Positions 35,167-44,458 of a DNA stretch of 53,998 bases are shown here, one piece after another (the stretch's first letter is position 1; every line of letters begins with the position of its first letter). Position numbers and translations under genes: made by a program. Source of the stretch: Gammaproteobacteria bacterium (GTDB taxonomy: Bacteria > Pseudomonadota > Gammaproteobacteria > UWMA-0217); NCBI GenBank assembly GCA_026981985.1, contig JALSHZ010000101.1, positions 1 to 53,998 of the forward strand, written 5' to 3'. A model generated the notes under the pieces. That model made no database searches. It was not told the DNA's origin and saw only the letters and a list, made by a program, of their open reading frames with translations.

Positions 35167-37065
35167 ATGTTCAACGTAAGATCCGACGAACCAAAATATG
35201 CATTTCTCTGGGATAAGGAGACGAAGCAGACCAATCGTTACGGCGATAGCATCGAAACCGTTCCGGAGTCGCACGAGCTGCGGCAGCAGCCATTCGTCAT
35301 CAACGATGAAGTACAGGAGCAGAAAAACCCCAACCGCTATAAGCAGCATGGCTTCTTTTTCAATGCCGATAACTGCATTTTCTGCCATGCCTGCGAGGCG
35401 GCGTGTTCAGAGAAAAATGACAACCCACCACATATCGCGTTTCGTTCAGTCGGCTTCCTCGAAAGTGGCGTCCACCCCAACTACACGCGGCTGTCGATTT
35501 CGATGGCCTGCAACCACTGTGATGATCCGGTTTGCCTGAAGGGTTGCCCAACGCGCGCTTACACCAAGTTCGCAGAATATGGCGCTGTGTTGCAGGACCC
35601 GGACACCTGTTTTGGCTGCGGTTATTGTACCTGGGTGTGTCCCTATAACGCGCCGCAGCTAGATCCGGTCAAAGGGCAGGTGAGTAAGTGCAATATGTGT
35701 GTCGACCGCCTGGAAGTGGGGTTGAAGCCTGCCTGTGTCGCTGCCTGTCTGGGTAATGCGCTCGATTTTGGCGTGGTCGAAAACATTCCAGAAAACAGAA
35801 TTCAAGCGGAGACTGAGATTCCCGGTTTTCCCCGCACCGATATCACCCACCCCAATATTCGTTTTCAGCAGACCCGCACGCTGCAAAAGGAGTTGACCCG
35901 CATCGATACGATGCCGGTCAAATATCAGCAGAGTCGCGATGGCGGCTATCAGTCGGTGGTGGACAAAAAACACGGCAAGGAGAGGTCCTGGGGGATTAAA
36001 ACCCTGCTGGCTTCCCACGAAAACGCCCACGTCATTTTCACGTTGAGCGCGCAGGCGGTGATGGGGGCATTTTTGATGATATTGCTCGGTTCCTGGTTTG
36101 GCATCGCCGATTTGGTTCGGGTGCGCGAATCAGCTGCGTTTTTGCCACTGTTGGGTAGCATGTTGGCGCTGATGGGCTTTGGCCTGTTCAAATTGAATAT
36201 GCACCTTGGCAAGCCGCACCGCTTCTACCGTGGCTTCAATAATTTGCGTCTGTCACCACTTAGCCGTGAAATTGCAGGCGTATCAGCTTTTTTTGCTGGC
36301 TTGGTTGGCTACGCATTTTTCTCGCTGTTCGACAACGCCTTCGCCAACTTGCTGGCCAATGTGACCGGATTGCTGGCCTTGGCCGGTTTCGCCGCTGGCT
36401 CTTATTACATGTACAAGCTCTATCGCATTCCGGCCCGACCGTTCTGGGATCATTGGCAAACGGCAACGGCTTTCTACGGCAGTATGCTGGTGCTAGGTAG
36501 TGTGCTGATCGGTATCGTTGCGCTCATTTTCATGCCCGCCTCTGATGTACCGGTGGCAACGCTCAGTGCAATGGCGCTTGTCGGTTTGCTGGTCGAAGCA
36601 GTTGGGCTGTTCTTCCATGCGCGTGATCTGGTGGCAGGTCAGGGTGAAGGCGCGGCAGCGCATTATCAGCAGACAACGGCATTTGGCAAAACCTACTGGC
36701 TGCGCAATATTCTGATGGCGGTCAATGGCATCATGTTACTGGTTTTGCCGTTGATTGGTGTCACCAGTGTCGCGGGTTTGCTGCTTGCATCGGCGCTGGC
36801 GGTGTCACTGCTGCTGATGGCCTATCTGGAGCGCATTATTTTTTATGCCCTGGTCATTCCAACCACGATGCCGGGCGCTTTTTTCTGGCGCAATAAGGGG
36901 TTTGTCGAACACGCGCGAGAAGTCGGGCTGGCGGATATGGAGCAGGTGGGCGTCGTGCATGAGCGCCATCATAAGTTCAAGCTTGACGAACTGTTGCAGA
37001 CGGTTCGTGAAAACAGCGTTCGCGATATGCTCGACCATGTGAAGTGGATACTCACCGGTAAGTGA
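35167..37065 (+). CDS. Fused four-cluster ferredoxin (DmsB-like) and DmsC-like membrane anchor
   Basis: The 632-residue protein combines the electron-transfer and membrane subunits of DMSO-reductase-type complexes. Residues about 65-210 carry 16 cysteines for four [4Fe-4S] clusters: CIFCHACEAAC, CNHCDDPVCLKGC, CFGCGYCTWVC and CNMC...CVAAC. From about 285 onward are eight or so membrane helices of the DmsC/NrfD-like quinol-handling type. There is no signal peptide or Tat motif, so the clusters face the cytoplasm, where they could pass electrons from quinol to the cytoplasmic molybdoenzyme encoded upstream. The ribosome binding site is weak. RavA/ViaA-like genes follow by 19 bases. Confidence 0.85.
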   Translation: MFNVRSDEPKYAFLWDKETKQTNRYGDSIETVPESHELRQQPFVINDEVQEQKNPNRYKQHGFFFNADNCIFCHACEAACSEKNDNPPHIAFRSVGFLESGVHPNYTRLSISMACNHCDDPVCLKGCPTRAYTKFAEYGAVLQDPDTCFGCGYCTWVCPYNAPQLDPVKGQVSKCNMCVDRLEVGLKPACVAACLGNALDFGVVENIPENRIQAETEIPGFPRTDITHPNIRFQQTRTLQKELTRIDTMPVKYQQSRDGGYQSVVDKKHGKERSWGIKTLLASHENAHVIFTLSAQAVMGAFLMILLGSWFGIADLVRVRESAAFLPLLGSMLALMGFGLFKLNMHLGKPHRFYRGFNNLRLSPLSREIAGVSAFFAGLVGYAFFSLFDNAFANLLANVTGLLALAGFAAGSYYMYKLYRIPARPFWDHWQTATAFYGSMLVLGSVLIGIVALIFMPASDVPVATLSAMALVGLLVEAVGLFFHARDLVAGQGEGAAAHYQQTTAFGKTYWLRNILMAVNGIMLLVLPLIGVTSVAGLLLASALAVSLLLMAYLERIIFYALVIPTTMPGAFFWRNKGFVEHAREVGLADMEQVGVVHERHHKFKLDELLQTVRENSVRDMLDHVKWILTGK

Positions 37066-37084
37066 TCCTCACTGGAGCAGACAA

Positions 37085-38605
37085 ATGAAAACACGGTTGC
37101 GCAATCTGATCGCGCAGGTCTCCGCCGGTCTGATCGAGCGGGAAGAGCCGGCGCGGCTGGCGCTGCTGTCGGCATTGGCGGGTGAACATCTGCTGCTAAT
37201 CGGTCTTCCCGGCACGGCCAAGAGTGTGATGGCGCGCCGTCTGCACCAGGCGTTTCGTGACAGCCGCTATTTCGAGCGCCTGTTGACGCGCTTTTCCGTA
37301 CCGGAGGAGCTGTTCGGGCCGCTGTCGATCAAAGCACTCGAGGATGACCGCTACGAACGCCAGACCGAACACTATCTACCCACCGCCAGCGTGGCGTTCA
37401 TCGATGAAATATTCAAGGCCAACAGCGCCATTCTCAATGCCTTGCTGACGCTGCTGAACGAGCGCGAGTTCGACAACGGCTCGCGGCGCTTCAAGACGCC
37501 ATTGATCGCGGTGGTTGCCGCCAGCAATGAATTGCCGGAGGAGGGCGAGCTGGACGCGCTCTACGACCGTTTCCTCTGTCGTTTTGAGGTGGCGCCCGTG
37601 TCGGCGGAGAAGTTCGTCGATCTATTGCAACTCGAGGAGGTGCCTTGTCAGATCGAACCGCAGCTGGCATTGGCGCCCGGTGAACTGGAAGCAATCCAGC
37701 AGGGCGCCGGGCAGGTTGGGTTGCCCGAAGATGTGAGAGCGTTATTGCAGGCATTACGTGAATTTTTACAGCAGCAGAATATCTATGTCTCTGACCGGCG
37801 TTGGCGCAAGGCCGTGAAGCTGTTGAAAATATCGGCGCATACCAATGACCGTGCAGCGGTTTCCATTTGGGACTGTGCATTGCTGCAGCACTGCCTGTGG
37901 CACCGGCCCGAGCAACGCAAGGTCATCTCGCGCTGGTATCAGCAGCATATTGGCGTTGGCAGCGGCTTCAATGGCGAGCGGCTGAAAAAACTGCTCGCGG
38001 TGTGGGAGGCGGCGCTCGAGGAGGATGCCAGCAGTAAAACGCCCATGCGTAATGCACGCAATGAGCTGCTTTATCTCGATGAGAAAAATAATCCCACGAC
38101 AGTGCGAAAAGTGCGGCGGCTGCGAGAGCGCGATGGCGAGCCGCTCTACCTCGCACCCCCAGATCAGAGCGACCGTACCAACGATAATCAGGGCTATACC
38201 GCCGCGGAGTTGCGTGAACAATTTTTCGATGATGTCTATGGTCAGTGCCATATCGACGGGGAGTGGCAGAGCATCGACCGCTATATTTCCCGAAACAAAA
38301 ACCGCTTGGTCGAATACACCGAAAATCCGCCGGCAATGGAACCGACGGTCCACGACCCCGCATTCATCGATTCGCGCTTGCGTGAAACCGGCAACCTGCT
38401 GGATGAAATTCGGCAGCTCAAAGTTCGGCTGGTGCTGCAGCTGCGATCGCTCGATGAGGAGGATGGTGCCCATCTCTGGGTTGATCAGCAATTCATTGAT
38501 GGTTCACGGAATTATTTGCAGCAGAATATCGATGAGGTGGGCAAAGTGATCAGCCGTCTCGAAGCCATCCACGAGCGCTACAAAACCCTGCCCGTGCGGG
38601 CCTGA
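37085..38605 (+). CDS. MoxR-family AAA+ ATPase, RavA-like
   Basis: MoxR ATPases act with VWA proteins as chaperone-like machines that activate or assemble metalloenzymes. The 506-residue protein has Walker A (GLPGTAKS, about 40), Walker B (VAFIDEIFKAN, about 105), sensor 1 (AASNELPEEGELDALYDRF) and a long C-terminal region with helical, coiled-coil-like sequence. Length and the sequence around SVPEELFGPLSI fit the RavA subfamily (498 residues in E. coli). GGAG precedes the ATG. It is followed after 15 bases by its VWA partner. In E. coli, RavA-ViaA influences respiratory complexes such as fumarate reductase; here it is linked to a molybdoenzyme. Confidence 0.88.
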   Translation: MKTRLRNLIAQVSAGLIEREEPARLALLSALAGEHLLLIGLPGTAKSVMARRLHQAFRDSRYFERLLTRFSVPEELFGPLSIKALEDDRYERQTEHYLPTASVAFIDEIFKANSAILNALLTLLNEREFDNGSRRFKTPLIAVVAASNELPEEGELDALYDRFLCRFEVAPVSAEKFVDLLQLEEVPCQIEPQLALAPGELEAIQQGAGQVGLPEDVRALLQALREFLQQQNIYVSDRRWRKAVKLLKISAHTNDRAAVSIWDCALLQHCLWHRPEQRKVISRWYQQHIGVGSGFNGERLKKLLAVWEAALEEDASSKTPMRNARNELLYLDEKNNPTTVRKVRRLRERDGEPLYLAPPDQSDRTNDNQGYTAAELREQFFDDVYGQCHIDGEWQSIDRYISRNKNRLVEYTENPPAMEPTVHDPAFIDSRLRETGNLLDEIRQLKVRLVLQLRSLDEEDGAHLWVDQQFIDGSRNYLQQNIDEVGKVISRLEAIHERYKTLPVRA

Positions 38606-38620
38606 GCGGGCGGTGTCGCC

Positions 38621-40351
38621 GTGAGCCTGGAGGCCTTCGAAGCCCGTTTTGCTATTCTCGATCAAATACCTGAGGCGCTTTTTTCCAGTGTCGTCACCCA
38701 CACTCACGGCGAATTACTGACGCGTGCGGAGGGCGTGTTGCAATGGCGTGAGGCACTGTTGCAGGGTGAGCTGCCGGATGAAAAAAACCTTTGCTGGCCG
38801 GATAAATCACTGCGCCGGGTGATTCTGATGCGGCTGGAGGCGCTCGATATCGTGCGCTACTGCAAGGATGAACGGGCGCTGACTGACTCTATCCTTGAAA
38901 CCGTCCTCGAAGGCATCAGCAGCGCAGAGGACTATTTCAGCAAGGCGGGGGCGTTTGACGATCAGCTCGCGCAACGCCAGAAAATGCGCGACCGTGATTC
39001 GGTCTTCGAAGACGAGGAGGGTATTTCCGAGCATGCTGAATCCGGCAGCTCGCAGCCCGATGGTGGTGACCCTGATGATGCTTCTTCTGACGGTGAAGCG
39101 GGGAGTGATCCGGCTGCTGCTGGCGGCGGCAGCGGCATGCAAGCCAAATCCTCTGCCGACATCACTGCAAATATCGAAAACCAAATGTCGTCTGAAGACA
39201 GTAGGGAGATCGCGACTGCATCAGAAGTGATCGCAGATCAATCGGCACCACCACAAGCGGACGCCGATGCCACCGCGGCGCTCGACCAGTCAGGCGTTGG
39301 CCGCAATCTTCAAGCGCTGAACGATACCTTCGAGGGGCAGTGGGGCGAGTTGGCCATGAGCTGGAAGGCGCTGTCTGGCGTGCTTGATGAGCTGGGCGGA
39401 TTCCTCGGACGTGGCTGGGATCTTACGCGTGGTGTGCTGGCATCGCAGGGCTGGCGTGATATCGCACGCTATCGGAAATTGATGCGTGATATTCCAGAAC
39501 TCAAGCAACTGGTCGATGTGCTCGGGCGGATGCGTGGTGCCAATAATGGCGACACAGCAGAAACGTTGGTGGCACAATTCAGTGAGCCGTTGCGCAGAGT
39601 GCCGGAAAATCCACCGCGCGGCTTTTCACCCCATGCCATCGACACCACCGAAGGCATCAAACTGAGTGACGATATCGCCCGCATGCTGCCGGTCGAATCG
39701 GCCTTGCTCGGCCATCCCAAACTCAACACGCTTTGGCATGCACGCCGTGCCGAAAGCATGTTGCGCTGCTATCAACTGCATGGCGTGCTTTCCGAGCACA
39801 GCCCGATGCCGGAACCCGAAGAGCAACAAACCAGCAGTCAATCCCCAGAAAATCCTGGTCACGGCCCCATTATCGTCTGCCTCGACAGCTCGGCTTCGAT
39901 GCAAGGCAAGCCGGAAACCATCGCCAAAGCCGTCACCCTTGAAGCCCTGCGCATCGCCGCGGAAGAAAAACGCGACTGCTGCGTCATCACCTTCAGCGGC
40001 GAACAGCAGATGATCTCCTGGCAACTCGACTTCAGCCGCCATGGCTACCGTGCGCTGCTAGATTTTTTACAACATAGTTTTCACGGCGGCACCGACGTCA
40101 GCAGCGCTCTGACCGCCGCGCTGGAGAAAAATACTGAAGCAGGATGGGAACAGGCCGATATCTTGCTGGTCAGTGATGGCCGCTTCCCCAGTCCCGAGTC
40201 GATCGAACCCCAACTCAAAAAAGCTAAAGAAAAAACCGGCCTGCGCCTGCACGGCCTGCTGATTGGCCGCTGGCGAGGCGACGCCATGACCCGCCTGTGC
40301 GATCGACTGCACCGTTTCGATCTGTGGAGCAGGCCTGTGGAATTGGGCTAG
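38621..40351 (+). CDS. VWA-domain protein, ViaA-like partner of the MoxR ATPase
   Basis: The 576-residue protein ends in a von Willebrand factor A domain with a complete metal site: DSSASM (about residue 425), a threonine in GGTDVSSAL and VSDGRF. The N-terminal half is helical, with an acidic low-complexity linker (about 130-220; many D, E, S, G) and a conserved middle region (WDLTRGVLASQGWRDIARYR) as in ViaA. It is longer than E. coli ViaA (483), mostly because of the linker. The start is GTG (MSLEAFEARF). It closes the operon; a hairpin follows 54 bases later. Confidence 0.87.
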   Translation: MSLEAFEARFAILDQIPEALFSSVVTHTHGELLTRAEGVLQWREALLQGELPDEKNLCWPDKSLRRVILMRLEALDIVRYCKDERALTDSILETVLEGISSAEDYFSKAGAFDDQLAQRQKMRDRDSVFEDEEGISEHAESGSSQPDGGDPDDASSDGEAGSDPAAAGGGSGMQAKSSADITANIENQMSSEDSREIATASEVIADQSAPPQADADATAALDQSGVGRNLQALNDTFEGQWGELAMSWKALSGVLDELGGFLGRGWDLTRGVLASQGWRDIARYRKLMRDIPELKQLVDVLGRMRGANNGDTAETLVAQFSEPLRRVPENPPRGFSPHAIDTTEGIKLSDDIARMLPVESALLGHPKLNTLWHARRAESMLRCYQLHGVLSEHSPMPEPEEQQTSSQSPENPGHGPIIVCLDSSASMQGKPETIAKAVTLEALRIAAEEKRDCCVITFSGEQQMISWQLDFSRHGYRALLDFLQHSFHGGTDVSSALTAALEKNTEAGWEQADILLVSDGRFPSPESIEPQLKKAKEKTGLRLHGLLIGRWRGDAMTRLCDRLHRFDLWSRPVELG

Positions 40352-40404
40352 CCGGGTGGCAAGAGGATCAAGGCGAGGCGCGATCTAGGCACGAAGGTAT
40401 CCCC

Positions 40405-40429
40405 AAGGGTGCCGTATAACGACACCCTT
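40405..40429. terminator. Hairpin ending the molybdoenzyme operon
   Basis: AAGGGTGCCG and CGACACCCTT pair over 10 bases with one mismatch around a TATAA loop; three T follow. It lies between the convergent ViaA-like and OmpA genes. Confidence 0.65.
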
Positions 40430-40524
40430 TAGCCCGTCAAACCCATATCCAGAATCCGGCCCAGTGCCCCTGCTTTGCCAAAACCGACGAGCAATGCAAC
40501 GTCAGCGCCGAAGATTCGGAAGCC

Positions 40525-43170
40525 TTACTTCGTTTCGGCTTTTTCCACCTTGGCCGGGGTGGGGTAGAACTCCACGCGCCGGTTTTGTGCCCGACCTTCC
40601 TTGGTGCTGTTGTCGGCGACTGGCTCACGCTCACCACGCCCTTCATAGCTGAGGCGGGAGTTGGCGATGCCTTTGCGGACCAGGTAGGTGGTAGCAGCTT
40701 TGGCACGAGCGAGTGACAGACCCAGGTTATAGCTGTCACTGCCACGGCTATCGGTATGGCCGACGATCAGCAGCTTCACCTGTGGATAGGTGGTGAGCAC
40801 AGCCGCAATGCGATCCAGACGGGTGCGCGCGTCAGCGGTCAATGTCGATTTGTCGGTCTCGAAGTGGATGGGTTCGAGTACCAGGGTGATGACATCGGCG
40901 GGTTTCTTCGGTGGTGGCGGTGCCGGTGCGGGTTCTTTCACCTTGACGACTTTTGGTGCCGGGGCGACGGGTGGCACATACTCCTCTTCCTTGCCACCGA
41001 AACGTTTCACCAGGCTCATGGTGATCATCGTGGCATCTTTGTCGATGTAGTCATACTCGCCGCGGAAGGAAAAGTCGTTGTCGAATTGATACTCGATACC
41101 GATGCCGGCGTAGATCTGATGGCCTTCGACTTCACGAAAGTTAACGCTGTCACTGCTATTGTCGATCTGGCCATAGCCAAGCTTGCCAAGCACGGCGAAG
41201 CCGTCGCTGTTGTCGGGCAGGGTGGCGACCAGGCCGACGCCATAGCTATCGTAGTCGATATCACCGCCACCGCCCGCGCCGTCGGAGAGGCTGGCAGCGC
41301 CCATGCGGGCTGCGAAACCTTCTACCGAGAGCCAGTCCGTGGCATCGTAGCCGAGGAAGAGTTTGAATGCCTTGTCGTTTTCCTCAGTGACGCTCCAAGC
41401 GGGAAGGTTGACGATTTTCGGTTCCAGTTGTGACATGCCGAAGCCACCACCGACGTAGAATTGGCCTTGATCTGCGGCAGCGCTCGAACCAATCCCGAGC
41501 AGGACAGCAACGGAAATCAGCCGGCGTCGATGCAGTGCCAGTGGCAGCAGCATCAGGGCAAAGGGCAGTCCGAAACCACCTAAGCCACCATCGACACGAG
41601 TGAGAATCTCGGCCTCGCCGGTATCACCCAGCACAGCACGCCCCCGATCCCAGCCATCGCCGTCGGGATCGGTAAAGTTGTCGACAATCCCGTCGTTGTT
41701 GCTATCTGCCCGTCCGGTTCCTGCGATATCGAACTGGCCATCATTGTTACTATCGAGATCGCGATAGTCCTTGTTGCCATCACCATCGGTGTCGGGGCGT
41801 GTCCAGGGCGTTGTCGCCAGCGGGTCGTGGTAGCCATCGCCATTGGCATCGACGAAGTTGTCGACACGGCCATTGTTGTCGACATCGCTGCCTTGTGCTT
41901 CGAGGATATCAGGGATGGTGTCGTTGTCGGTATCGAGATCCAGGTGGTTTGGTACGCCGTCGCCGTCGAAATCGCCGCTGCCCTCCTCGCTGTCGAGAAT
42001 GCCGTCATTGTCGTCGTCGATGTCGATATCGTTCGGGATACCGTCGTTGTCGGCGTCGTCCCCGGTGTTGCCCTTGAGCGTCAGCAGCAGTGGGTTTTCA
42101 TCCGGGTCATTGGATGGGATCGAGAGTGCGCCAGTCTTGCTGCCTTCGGTGGTGGTGGAAAAGTTCATGACGATGGTGCAGGTACCTGCAGGTGCCAACG
42201 TCTTACTGCTGCAATTGTCGGTGACAATGGTGAAATCGGTGTTTGCAGGGTTTGCAATGTTACCGATGACCAAATCCCCGGTGCCCTTGTTGCTGACCGT
42301 GACCGTCTGGCTGACTGGGGTGCCACCCAATGTAAACGCAGGAAATAGAACGGTTGTCGTGCTGCTGCCGTTTACCGTGACATCGATATCGACGCCACCG
42401 ATGGGTACGCACTCCTGGAAGCTGATCAGCGTCATGGCAAAGTCGTTGCCGTAGGATGTAACGAACTGCTGTGCGTCATGAACCGAGAGTTTGGCTGTCG
42501 TCTTGCTGCCCGGGTTAACGGTGACACCAAGGCGCTGCCAGGTATCTTCAGTGGCCTCATTGATGCAATAGCCTGCCCCGGAATCGACGGGGCCGCCGCC
42601 ATCGCAAACCGCGATGATCTCACCAGCCTGTACACCATCGATACGAAAGCTGATCTGCGGCGCGATGGCCCCTCCTGCCTGCTGGCCCGGTGCCAAGGCA
42701 TTGGAGAGGTAGGCGGTGAACGCATAATCCTTGTTGGGTTTGAGCCCGGTGACTTCCTGCTCCCAGATCAACGTCGGTGCGCCGTCATTGACACCGTTGT
42801 ATGCCAGCCAGCTATCGGCGGCCGGTACAGGCGGTAGGCCAAATCCAGGGTTGGGATCACCGGGAAAGGCGATCTGTTTGACAACGCCAAAATCCACGTC
42901 GCCGTCGATAATGCTGATCCCTGTCTGCGGAAAGGCCGATGTGTTGGGTGGGTTGCCGTCGACCGGATACTGCCCCCTGGGAAACTTGAAGGGGATGTCG
43001 GTTCGGAAGCTGTCGTAGCCTTGGCTGAAATTGCTGTCGATAAACTTCTCGTTGCCGTCGGGTAAAAATCCGGTCGGACAACCGAGTTCGGCAGCGAGTG
43101 ATTGTGAAAGAATCGCCAGCGCAATGGCAGCTGCGAGTGTTGCCGGCCGTGCATTATATTGTTGTTTCAT
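40525..43170 (-). CDS. Composite surface protein: TSP3-repeat exoprotein fused to OmpA-type porin
   Basis: The 881-residue protein starts with a Sec signal ([12 protein letters not shown]). Next come a beta-rich exported domain (about 30-260), a choice-of-anchor-D/ASPM-like domain (about 265-365), calcium-binding thrombospondin type 3 repeats ([19 protein letters not shown] onward, about 370-510), a glycine-rich stretch and hydrophobic segment closing with arginines ([15 protein letters not shown]... HRRR), a second signal-like segment ([13 protein letters not shown]), an OmpA-like eight-strand barrel (about 570-740), a proline-rich linker and the peptidoglycan-binding OmpA C-domain ([19 protein letters not shown]). 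The middle resembles a GlyGly-CTERM sorting tail joined to a new signal peptide, as if two secreted proteins were fused. Confidence 0.85.
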   Translation of the reverse strand: MKQQYNARPATLAAAIALAILSQSLAAELGCPTGFLPDGNEKFIDSNFSQGYDSFRTDIPFKFPRGQYPVDGNPPNTSAFPQTGISIIDGDVDFGVVKQIAFPGDPNPGFGLPPVPAADSWLAYNGVNDGAPTLIWEQEVTGLKPNKDYAFTAYLSNALAPGQQAGGAIAPQISFRIDGVQAGEIIAVCDGGGPVDSGAGYCINEATEDTWQRLGVTVNPGSKTTAKLSVHDAQQFVTSYGNDFAMTLISFQECVPIGGVDIDVTVNGSSTTTVLFPAFTLGGTPVSQTVTVSNKGTGDLVIGNIANPANTDFTIVTDNCSSKTLAPAGTCTIVMNFSTTTEGSKTGALSIPSNDPDENPLLLTLKGNTGDDADNDGIPNDIDIDDDNDGILDSEEGSGDFDGDGVPNHLDLDTDNDTIPDILEAQGSDVDNNGRVDNFVDANGDGYHDPLATTPWTRPDTDGDGNKDYRDLDSNNDGQFDIAGTGRADSNNDGIVDNFTDPDGDGWDRGRAVLGDTGEAEILTRVDGGLGGFGLPFALMLLPLALHRRRLISVAVLLGIGSSAAADQGQFYVGGGFGMSQLEPKIVNLPAWSVTEENDKAFKLFLGYDATDWLSVEGFAARMGAASLSDGAGGGGDIDYDSYGVGLVATLPDNSDGFAVLGKLGYGQIDNSSDSVNFREVEGHQIYAGIGIEYQFDNDFSFRGEYDYIDKDATMITMSLVKRFGGKEEEYVPPVAPAPKVVKVKEPAPAPPPPKKPADVITLVLEPIHFETDKSTLTADARTRLDRIAAVLTTYPQVKLLIVGHTDSRGSDSYNLGLSLARAKAATTYLVRKGIANSRLSYEGRGEREPVADNSTKEGRAQNRRVEFYPTPAKVEKAETK

Positions 43171-43304
43171 GGATTCTAGTCCTCCGATATATCGACGTGC
43201 TCGCGTTGCCGGGAGCCAGGAATTTACTCTAATTATTCGTGATTTTATCGCAACAACCTTACCCTAAACTGTGACGTTTTAGATACATTTGCCGCCAGTG
43301 TCAT

Positions 43305-43892
43305 TCAGATGCCGAGGAAGTGACGTATTTCCGGCAGCGCTTCGCTGAGATGGTCAAAAGAATGACTGCCACCGGGGTAGACACAGGTCTTGCCCCTGAT
43401 GTGGCGGTATTTGTCTACGGCATGTTCAGGCGGGATCACGGTATCACCCGCATCGACCAGCAGCAGGGTTGGTTTGTGAATCTGATCCCCTGAGACATCA
43501 TAGCGAGTGAGTTGTTCCCAATCGGCGTGGCTAAAAAGAAAAGACTCACCGCTGACCATATTCGTATTGGTACCGATCCAGGGTCGCAGGGGCGCTTGGG
43601 GAGCAAGGGCAGGGTTGATCAATACTACCTTGTCGATGTCATCCCGTGCCGCCGCCAGGTATTGCGCATAGTAGCCGCCGAGTGAGCTCCCCATCAGTGC
43701 AAGTTGGCCTGTTGAATAATAACCCTGCTGGATCCTGTCGATGGTCTTGCTGATGGTCGCAACCGCGTTGGCTGGTTGGTGGGAAGGATAATCGAGGATG
43801 GTGAATGGGGTCGGCGCCAGTGCCTGTCGCAAGGCATTGGCCTTGTGTGATGCTGCCGCGCTGCTGAAACCATGCAGGTAGAGAATGTGCAT
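43305..43892 (-). CDS. YqiA-like alpha/beta hydrolase (esterase)
   Basis: The 195-residue protein is a small serine hydrolase of the UPF0227/YqiA type. It begins HILYLHGFSSA, and has the nucleophile motif GSSLGGYYA (about residue 69), an aspartate in VDAGDTVIPP and the histidine in GGSHSFDH, completing a triad. The ATG at 43892 overlaps the nsrR stop (TGATG); an in-frame TTG one codon earlier is less likely. Coupling to nsrR is physical; a link to nitric oxide is not evident. The natural substrate is unknown. Confidence 0.85.
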   Translation of the reverse strand: MHILYLHGFSSAAASHKANALRQALAPTPFTILDYPSHQPANAVATISKTIDRIQQGYYSTGQLALMGSSLGGYYAQYLAAARDDIDKVVLINPALAPQAPLRPWIGTNTNMVSGESFLFSHADWEQLTRYDVSGDQIHKPTLLLVDAGDTVIPPEHAVDKYRHIRGKTCVYPGGSHSFDHLSEALPEIRHFLGI

Positions 43893-44347
43893 CAATCTTC
43901 AGTGGTTGTATCGGTTTGGTGATGAATCCTCTGCAGTAAGCGGCGTGTTCTCTGTGGGTCGACCAAGTTCGCAAGCGTATAGTGTTTCAGTGTGCTGACA
44001 TAACTCGCCATCGCTTCCGCAAGAATGTGATTGAGATGACAGGCGGGTAACAGTTTACAGCCGAGCGCGTTGCAATCGATCGAAGTCAGCGTTGGTTCGA
44101 GGCGACTTACAACGTCCCCGATATTGATGGTTTCCGGCGCATGAGCAAGACGGATGCCGCCACCTTTGCCTCGCCGAGTGACGATATATCCCAACTGCCC
44201 AAGCCGGTGTACCACCTTGACGATGTGGTTGCGGGAAATCTCGTAGTCCGCAGCAATATCACCGAGCTGCGCGAGTTGTCCTTTTGGCAGAATGGCCAGA
44301 TACATCAGCACGCGCAGGGAATAGTCGGTTTGTCGGGTCAGCTGCAT
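43892..44347 (-). CDS. nsrR: Nitric-oxide-sensing Rrf2-family repressor NsrR
   Basis: NsrR represses NO-detoxification genes and releases DNA when NO attacks its iron-sulfur cluster. The 151-residue protein has the N-terminal winged helix (MQLTRQTDYSLRVLMYLA, SRNHIVKVVHRLGQLGYI, RGKGGGIRLA) and the three cluster cysteines in DCNALGCKLLPACHL (about residues 91-103). The sequence is closer to NsrR than to IscR. It is divergent from nnrS across a palindromic site, a classical NsrR target arrangement. Confidence 0.92.
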   Translation of the reverse strand: MQLTRQTDYSLRVLMYLAILPKGQLAQLGDIAADYEISRNHIVKVVHRLGQLGYIVTRRGKGGGIRLAHAPETINIGDVVSRLEPTLTSIDCNALGCKLLPACHLNHILAEAMASYVSTLKHYTLANLVDPQRTRRLLQRIHHQTDTTTED

Positions 44348-44386
44348 GAGTGGTGGTTGTCAGGTCGATGGAGAATCATATAACAT

Positions 44387-44404
44387 ATATGTAGTTTACA
44401 TCTT
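44387..44404. promoter_or_regulatory. Probable NsrR operator between nsrR and nnrS
   Basis: ATGTA-GTT-TACAT (44389-44401) is a perfect palindrome; on the minus strand it reads AAGATGTAAACTACATAT, close to the NsrR consensus half-site AAGATGYA and its inverse. It lies 40 bases before the nsrR ATG and 55 before nnrS, so it could control both. Confidence 0.7.
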
Positions 44405-44458
44405 AAAGGGCGTCTCAGTCACCCCTGACGACCACAAGCAACCCGAACAGGCAATCGA

